Origin: JBGTBQ01 sp041749275
Lineage (GTDB): Bacteria; Acidobacteriota; Blastocatellia; Pyrinomonadales; Pyrinomonadaceae
Assembly (NCBI GenBank): GCA_041749275.1
Contig: JBGTBQ010000284.1
Coordinates: forward strand, 1 to 7,708
Direction of reading: 5' to 3'
Length of the DNA stretch: 7,708 nt
Position 1 is the stretch's first letter; every line of letters starts with the position of its first letter. The notes beneath the pieces were generated by a model. The model had not been told where the DNA came from, did no database searches, and saw only the letters and a list, made by a program, of their open reading frames with translations. The translations under genes were made by a program, and so were the position numbers. This document shows, one piece after another, positions 4,737 to 7,708 of this stretch.

Positions 4737-5905
4737 AGTTTTTAAAGATGTACGGCAACCACGTCAAGCAACACCTTTCCGCTTACGCCCACGGCGAACT
4801 GGCCGAAGAGTTCGCCGCGCGCGTCGCCGCGCACCTCGGCGATTGCTCAGTGTGTCGCGCCGGGTTCGACGAGATCAAATTCGGCATCCGCCTCGCCGAG
4901 AGTCTGCCGGTTGTCGCCGCGCCCGACTCGCTGTGGAGCGGAATCGAAAAATCGCTGGTCGAGTCCGCGCGGACGAAACATCACAACACGGCCACGCTTC
5001 CCTCTCCGCCGCGCTTTAAGTTCTTCGACGGCTGGCGTCGTCTGGCTGTCGCCGGCGTCGCCGCCTGCTTCGTGCTGCTGGCGGGCGCTGTCTGGTTCTA
5101 TCTCGCGCCGCCGCGCGCCGGGTGGGAGGTGTCCAGTCTCGCGGGCGACCCGCGGATTGATTCCGAACCCATCGGCGCGAAAGGGCGGCTGGTCGTCGGC
5201 GATTGGCTTGAGACGGGCGAAGGCGAGCGCGCACAGATCAAAGTCGCCAACATCGGACAGGTCGAGGTTGACCCGCACACGCGCATCCGCCTTGTCGAGA
5301 CTCGCGTGACCGAGCACCGCTTGGAGCTGCAACGCGGGCGGATGCACGCGAAAATCTGGGCGCCTCCGCGACTCTTTTTCGTCAACACGCCTTCAGCGGT
5401 CGCCGCCGATTTGGGCTGCGCTTACACGCTCGAAGTTGACGAGAACGGAGGGAGCATCCTGCACGTCACTTCCGGTTGGGTGGCGCTTGAAACGGGCGCG
5501 CGCGAGTCTTTCGTTCCCGCCGGAGCCGCCTGCGTTACACGGCCCGGCGTGGGGCCGGGCACGCCCTACTTCGAGGACGCTCCGGCAACTCTCATCACGG
5601 CGCTGTCGAAACTCGACTTCGACAACGGCGGCGCGGAAGCGCTCGACCTCATCCTCTTCAACGCGCGGAAACGCGACACGCTCACGCTCTGGCACCTACT
5701 CGCGCGCGTCGGCGAGACGGAACGCGCGCTCGTCTACGACCGGATGGCGGCGCTCGTGCCTCCGCCCGCGAACGTGACCCGCGAGGGCGTGATGCGACTC
5801 GACCGCGAGATGCTGAATAGTTGGAAAGATCAACTCGAATCAACGTGGATGTTTGAAAGTATGCCGACGCTGAGAAAAGCGTTACGCAACATCATGCCGA
5901 AATGA
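4733..5905 (+). CDS. Membrane anti-sigma factor: zinc finger, membrane helix, FecR domain
   Basis: A 390-residue protein that should hold the upstream sigma factor inactive at the membrane. Residues 11-45 carry a zinc-binding anti-sigma (ZAS/zf-HC2) motif, HLGDCSVC, with H34, C38 and C41. One membrane helix lies at about 103-124 (LAVAGVAACFVLLAGAVWFY). A periplasmic FecR-like beta domain follows at about 150-270 (GRLVVGDWLETGEGERAQIKV, FFVNTPSAVAADLGCAY, LHVTSGWVAL). The last 110 residues are an additional, largely helical tail of unknown role. FecR domains normally receive a signal across the envelope, so this fuses sensor and anti-sigma in one chain. GTG 4733 overlaps the sigma stop (GTGA). 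ATG 4748 is an alternative start with GGAG 14 nt upstream and would lose only five residues. Confidence 0.9.
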   Translation: MKFLKMYGNHVKQHLSAYAHGELAEEFAARVAAHLGDCSVCRAGFDEIKFGIRLAESLPVVAAPDSLWSGIEKSLVESARTKHHNTATLPSPPRFKFFDGWRRLAVAGVAACFVLLAGAVWFYLAPPRAGWEVSSLAGDPRIDSEPIGAKGRLVVGDWLETGEGERAQIKVANIGQVEVDPHTRIRLVETRVTEHRLELQRGRMHAKIWAPPRLFFVNTPSAVAADLGCAYTLEVDENGGSILHVTSGWVALETGARESFVPAGAACVTRPGVGPGTPYFEDAPATLITALSKLDFDNGGAEALDLILFNARKRDTLTLWHLLARVGETERALVYDRMAALVPPPANVTREGVMRLDREMLNSWKDQLESTWMFESMPTLRKALRNIMPK

Positions 5906-5921
5906 CCGGAAGGAGTTCTCT

Positions 5922-6572
5922 ATGTCGCAACGGAAGTCTCTCGATCTGACCCGCCGCACTTTCCTCGAACGCGCGGGCGCAGTCCTCGCCGGCCTCTCGG
6001 CGCTGAACGTGAGCGCGCTCGCGCTGTCCGGTTGCCATAGCGAAACGCCGCCGCTCGCCGCCACATCCTCCGGCGCTTCGCCCACGCCGATTGACGTGCC
6101 GAAGAATTTGTCGTGGCAGACCGTCATCACGTCGAAGGACGAGCCGGGCCGACCGCTGTTAGTCTCCGGACGCATCTACGGCCCCGACGGCAAGACGCCG
6201 CTCGAAGGCGTCACGCTCTACGTCTATCACACGGACAATCAGGGCCTCTATCCCGGCAACGGCATGGAACCTCCACCACGGCTGCGCGGTTGGATGAAGA
6301 CCGACCGCGAAGGGCGCTACGAGTTCCGCACCATCAAACCCGCGTCCTACCCGAACAGCAACAACCCGGAACACGTCCACACGTCGGCTTCGGGGCCGGG
6401 CTATGCCGAGCGCTGGCTCGACAATTTCGAGTTTGAAGACGACCCGCTCATCACGAGCGACAGGCGCGCGCGTTTCGCCAATCGAGGAAGTTTCACGCCC
6501 GTCATGGCGGTCAAGCGCGGCGACGACGGCATCCTCCACTGCGTCCGGGACATCAGGCTCGAACGCACTTAA
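5922..6572 (+). CDS. Tat-exported intradiol ring-cleavage dioxygenase-like lipoprotein
   Basis: A 216-residue protein of the intradiol dioxygenase family (protocatechuate 3,4-dioxygenase beta-like), which opens catechol-type rings with O2 at a non-haem ferric iron. All four iron ligands are visible: Y110 in NQGLYPG, Y143 in PASYPNS, and H151 and H153 in EHVHTS. Also typical are SGRIYGPDGKTPLEGVTLYVY (83-103 area) and GWMKTDREGRYEFRTIKP (123-140). The N-terminus has a twin-arginine signal, LTRRTFLERAG with R11-R12, and ends in a lipobox LSGC at C38. The folded iron enzyme is therefore probably exported by Tat and lipid-anchored outside the cytoplasm, unlike the classical cytoplasmic enzymes. 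GGAAGGAG lies 6 nt ahead of the ATG. Only 16 nt separate it from the anti-sigma gene, suggesting one operon. Substrate unknown. Confidence 0.87.
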   Translation: MSQRKSLDLTRRTFLERAGAVLAGLSALNVSALALSGCHSETPPLAATSSGASPTPIDVPKNLSWQTVITSKDEPGRPLLVSGRIYGPDGKTPLEGVTLYVYHTDNQGLYPGNGMEPPPRLRGWMKTDREGRYEFRTIKPASYPNSNNPEHVHTSASGPGYAERWLDNFEFEDDPLITSDRRARFANRGSFTPVMAVKRGDDGILHCVRDIRLERT

Positions 6573-6677
6573 TAACAAGACGACACATTGACTGACAACA
6601 GTTTCGGGCGTGCGCGGCACACCCTCGGTGAAGTGTCTTCAAAAATCCTGCTTGCGTGGTCGCGGGAGAGGAGCAAA

Positions 6678-7211
6678 ATGTTTTTCGAGAAACGACGAAC
6701 GCGGACTTTCATCATCAAAGCGCTGAAGCTCTCGGCGCTTGTGTTCGCAAGCATCTTCGCGGGGGCGCAATTTATCCGTCCCTCACGCACGAATCCGCCG
6801 GTCAAACCCGGCCAGTCCATCGAAAGCCATCTCCACATGACTCCGGATGTGGCCGGCATCCTCAAACGCTCATGCGACGACTGCCACTCGAACCGGACGG
6901 ACTGGCCGTGGTACAGCAACGTCGCGCCGGTCTCTTGGTTCGTCATTGACCATGTGGACTACGGTCGCAGCCATCTCAACTTCTCGGAGTGGGCGAAGTT
7001 CGACGACGCGGAGGCCGGAGAGATGCTCGACGCGATCTGCCGTCTCTCGAAACGGGGAGAAATGCCTCTCGATTCCTACACCTACATCCATCGAAGCGCG
7101 CGACTCTCGCCCACGGACGTGAAGACGCTCTGCGATTGGACGGACGCCGAGCAGCGGCGCGCGACCGTCGGACGTACAACTCAGAGACTAAACTCAATGC
7201 CAGCTCCGTAG
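6678..7211 (+). CDS. Membrane-anchored haem-binding domain protein (CxxCH)
   Basis: A 177-residue protein of the Haem_bd type. After a basic N-terminus, an uncleaved anchor or signal segment covers residues 11-33 (FIIKALKLSALVFASIFAGA). Then comes one c-type haem motif, SCDDCH with C66, C69 and H70, followed by DWPWYSNVAPVSWFVIDHV. The region GEMPLDSYTYIHRSARLSPTD (128-148) holds M129 and H138 as possible distal haem ligands. It probably transfers electrons or senses redox state in the periplasm. I chose ATG 6678 because GAGAGGAG precedes it by 4 nt; TTG 6588 has no ribosome site. It follows the dioxygenase gene after 105 nt, so it may be co-transcribed or have its own promoter. The frame runs into a palindromic repeat, and its stop codon TAG (7209-7211) lies in that repeat's loop, so its last residues are repeat-derived. 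Confidence 0.87.
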   Translation: MFFEKRRTRTFIIKALKLSALVFASIFAGAQFIRPSRTNPPVKPGQSIESHLHMTPDVAGILKRSCDDCHSNRTDWPWYSNVAPVSWFVIDHVDYGRSHLNFSEWAKFDDAEAGEMLDAICRLSKRGEMPLDSYTYIHRSARLSPTDVKTLCDWTDAEQRRATVGRTTQRLNSMPAP

Positions 7212-7231
7212 GAGCGAAATGTTTGTAGCTC
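7202..7231 (+). repeat. Palindromic repeat unit overlapping a gene end
   Basis: AGCTCC-GTA-GGAGC is followed by GAAATGTTTGTAGCTC. Bases 7214-7231 are identical to 1608-1625 within the MITE. The palindrome supplies the stop codon of the haem-protein gene. A T-run (7241-7247) follows, which could aid transcription termination. Confidence 0.7.
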
Positions 7232-7249
7232 AAGCCGTAATTTTTTTGA

Positions 7250-7296
7250 AGCTCCGTAGGAGCGGAATGTGATTTACATTCCGCTCCTACGGAGCT
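7250..7296. repeat. Perfect 21-bp inverted repeat made of two head-to-head repeat units
   Basis: Bases 7250-7270 and 7276-7296 are perfect inverse copies around the loop GATTT. Each arm is itself an AGCTCCGTAGGAGC palindrome plus GGAATGT, that is, one repeat unit truncated in its tail. The right arm matches 1727-1747 in the MITE with one base difference in length. On RNA this would be a very stable hairpin downstream of the haem-protein gene. Confidence 0.8.
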
Positions 7297-7404
7297 GTGA
7301 GTAAAGGTTTTGATGACTTGAGTTTCTGCGCTTTCGTGAAACCTTTTGACCCCCGCGAGCATAACTAAGTGAGTAAAGGTTTTGATGACTTGAGTTTCTG
7401 CGCT
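7297..7404. repeat. 36-bp direct repeat, two copies separated by 36 bp
   Basis: Bases 7297-7332 and 7369-7404 are identical over 36 bp (starting GTGAGTAAAGGTTTTGATGA, ending TCTGCGCT). The 36 bases between them are different sequence, but include GAAACCTTTTGAC, partly an inverse echo of the AAAGGTTTTGATGAC in the repeat. The first copy directly abuts the 21-bp inverted repeat. Only two copies exist and no cas gene is near. Confidence 0.75.
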
Positions 7405-7450
7405 CGATAACACTGCAATCAAAATTCCTCAGCTTTTGGCGATAAGCTGA

Positions 7451-7546
7451 ATCAGCGAAATTGCCCCAGAAGTTGAGCTCTTTGATTTTCCTAAGAATTT
7501 AGATGTGTATGCCCTAGTAGTCAGGCCATCTGGTTTTGATGGTTAG
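7451..7546 (+). pseudogene. Possible decayed coding fragment next to the IS630 end
   Basis: One plus-strand frame reads ISEIAPEVELFDFPKNLDVY then ALVVRPSGFDG and a stop at 7544-7546. The same frame continues upstream through a single TGA (7448-7450) as TAIKIPQLLAIS. The amino-acid composition looks protein-like, with no start codon or ribosome site, so it could be the tail of a broken gene. I do not recognise a family. Otherwise 7405-7560 holds only a small hairpin (7429-7435 with 7444-7450). Confidence 0.22.
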
Positions 7547-7559
7547 CTCTTTGACAAGG

Positions 7560-7708
7560 TATAGTCGGGTCAACTTTATCGAATGGAGACTGACCAAGCT
7601 TGCCCAAGAAAAAGTACATCGTTGATCTCTCGGTTGATGAGCGCGAGCAGTTGCACCAACTCATCAAGCGGGGGAAACCTGCCGCCCGCAAAGTGACCCG
7701 CGCTCGCA
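7560..7708 (+). mobile_element. Left end of an IS630-family insertion sequence, cut by the window edge
   Basis: TATAGTCGGGTCAACTTTAT begins at 7560, about 40 bp ahead of the transposase start. This looks like the TA target followed by the left terminal inverted repeat of an IS630/Tc1-type element. The right end is outside the window, so the boundary is inferred. Insertion at TA is the rule for this family. Confidence 0.6.
7600..7708 (+). CDS. IS630 family transposase, N-terminal fragment (runs off the window)
   Basis: Thirty-six codons are visible: MPKKKYIVDLSVDEREQLHQ then LIKRGKPAARKVTRAR. This is the characteristic N-terminus of IS630-family transposases, where the (V/I)DL..EER..L......K..ARK..RA pattern begins the first helix-turn-helix DNA-binding domain. 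The DDE catalytic domain lies beyond the window. The start is TTG at 7600, with GGAG 11 nt upstream. An ATG at 7583 is in another frame. The frame is intact as far as visible, so the element could be functional. Confidence 0.85.
   Translation, partial: MPKKKYIVDLSVDEREQLHQLIKRGKPAARKVTRAR

Noticed and set aside
6606..6624. Imperfect hairpin between the dioxygenase-like and haem-protein genes as a terminator
   Set aside because: The stem has a mismatch and there is no T-run, so a transcription stop is not supported.
6588..6677. Upstream TTG start adding 30 residues to the haem-binding protein
   Set aside because: It would place a polar stretch ahead of the membrane anchor and lacks a ribosome site, while ATG 6678 has GAGAGGAG at the right distance.
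7297..7404. Minimal CRISPR array (two 36-bp repeats, one 36-bp spacer)
   Set aside because: Only two repeat copies, no cas genes, a spacer that partly mirrors the repeat, and a neighbouring dispersed-repeat palindrome. A CRISPR call is not supported.

Overview
The window looks like a chromosomal segment of a GC-rich soil or environmental bacterium. Acidobacteriota (Blastocatellia-like) is my best guess. It rests on gene style (ECF sigma with a zinc-finger/FecR anti-sigma, a Haem_bd protein) and on abundant short GCTCC-N-GGAGC palindromic repeats. It is an impression, not a proof of taxonomy. Bases 135-1580 and 3829-7211 have GC-rich, strongly biased third positions. Bases about 1790-3640 are clearly more AT-rich, carry genes only on the minus strand, and look acquired.

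Layout. (1) 1-1580: a long hairpin, then an exported alkaline-phosphatase-superfamily phosphodiesterase with all metal ligands present. (2) 1581-1776: a 196-bp MITE-like element with terminal inverted repeats and a flanking target duplication that overlaps the stop codon of that gene. Its interior is built of palindromic repeat units that recur near 7200-7296. (3) 2052-3464: a minus-strand stretch that reads as integron gene cassettes without an integrase. It holds an antibiotic-biosynthesis-monooxygenase-fold gene bounded by a complete 75-bp attC-like site and a GTTAGGC site. After it come a GrpB-family gene, a decapitated BrnT-like toxin remnant, an intact BrnA-like antitoxin, and a second, decayed attC-like half-site. 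(4) 3465-3828: gene-poor, palindrome-rich DNA. (5) 3829-3921: a 30-residue single-membrane-segment protein. (6) 4146-7211: a probable operon or gene group, made of an ECF sigma factor, a membrane anti-sigma factor (zinc finger, membrane helix, FecR domain) overlapping it by 4 nt, a Tat-exported intradiol-dioxygenase-like lipoprotein, and a membrane-anchored CxxCH haem protein. (7) 7202-7708: palindromes, a 36-bp direct repeat separated by 36 bp, a possible gene fragment, and the left end of an IS630-family transposon with the first 36 codons of its transposase.

Functional reading. The sigma/anti-sigma pair probably senses an envelope signal and releases the sigma factor. The two exported redox proteins immediately downstream are the natural candidates for its output: a ferric catechol-type ring-cleavage enzyme and a haem protein acting outside the cytoplasm. 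The middle of the window is a record of repeated mobile-DNA activity: cassette capture, loss of cassette ends, toxin loss with antitoxin retention, a MITE insertion, and an IS630 insertion.
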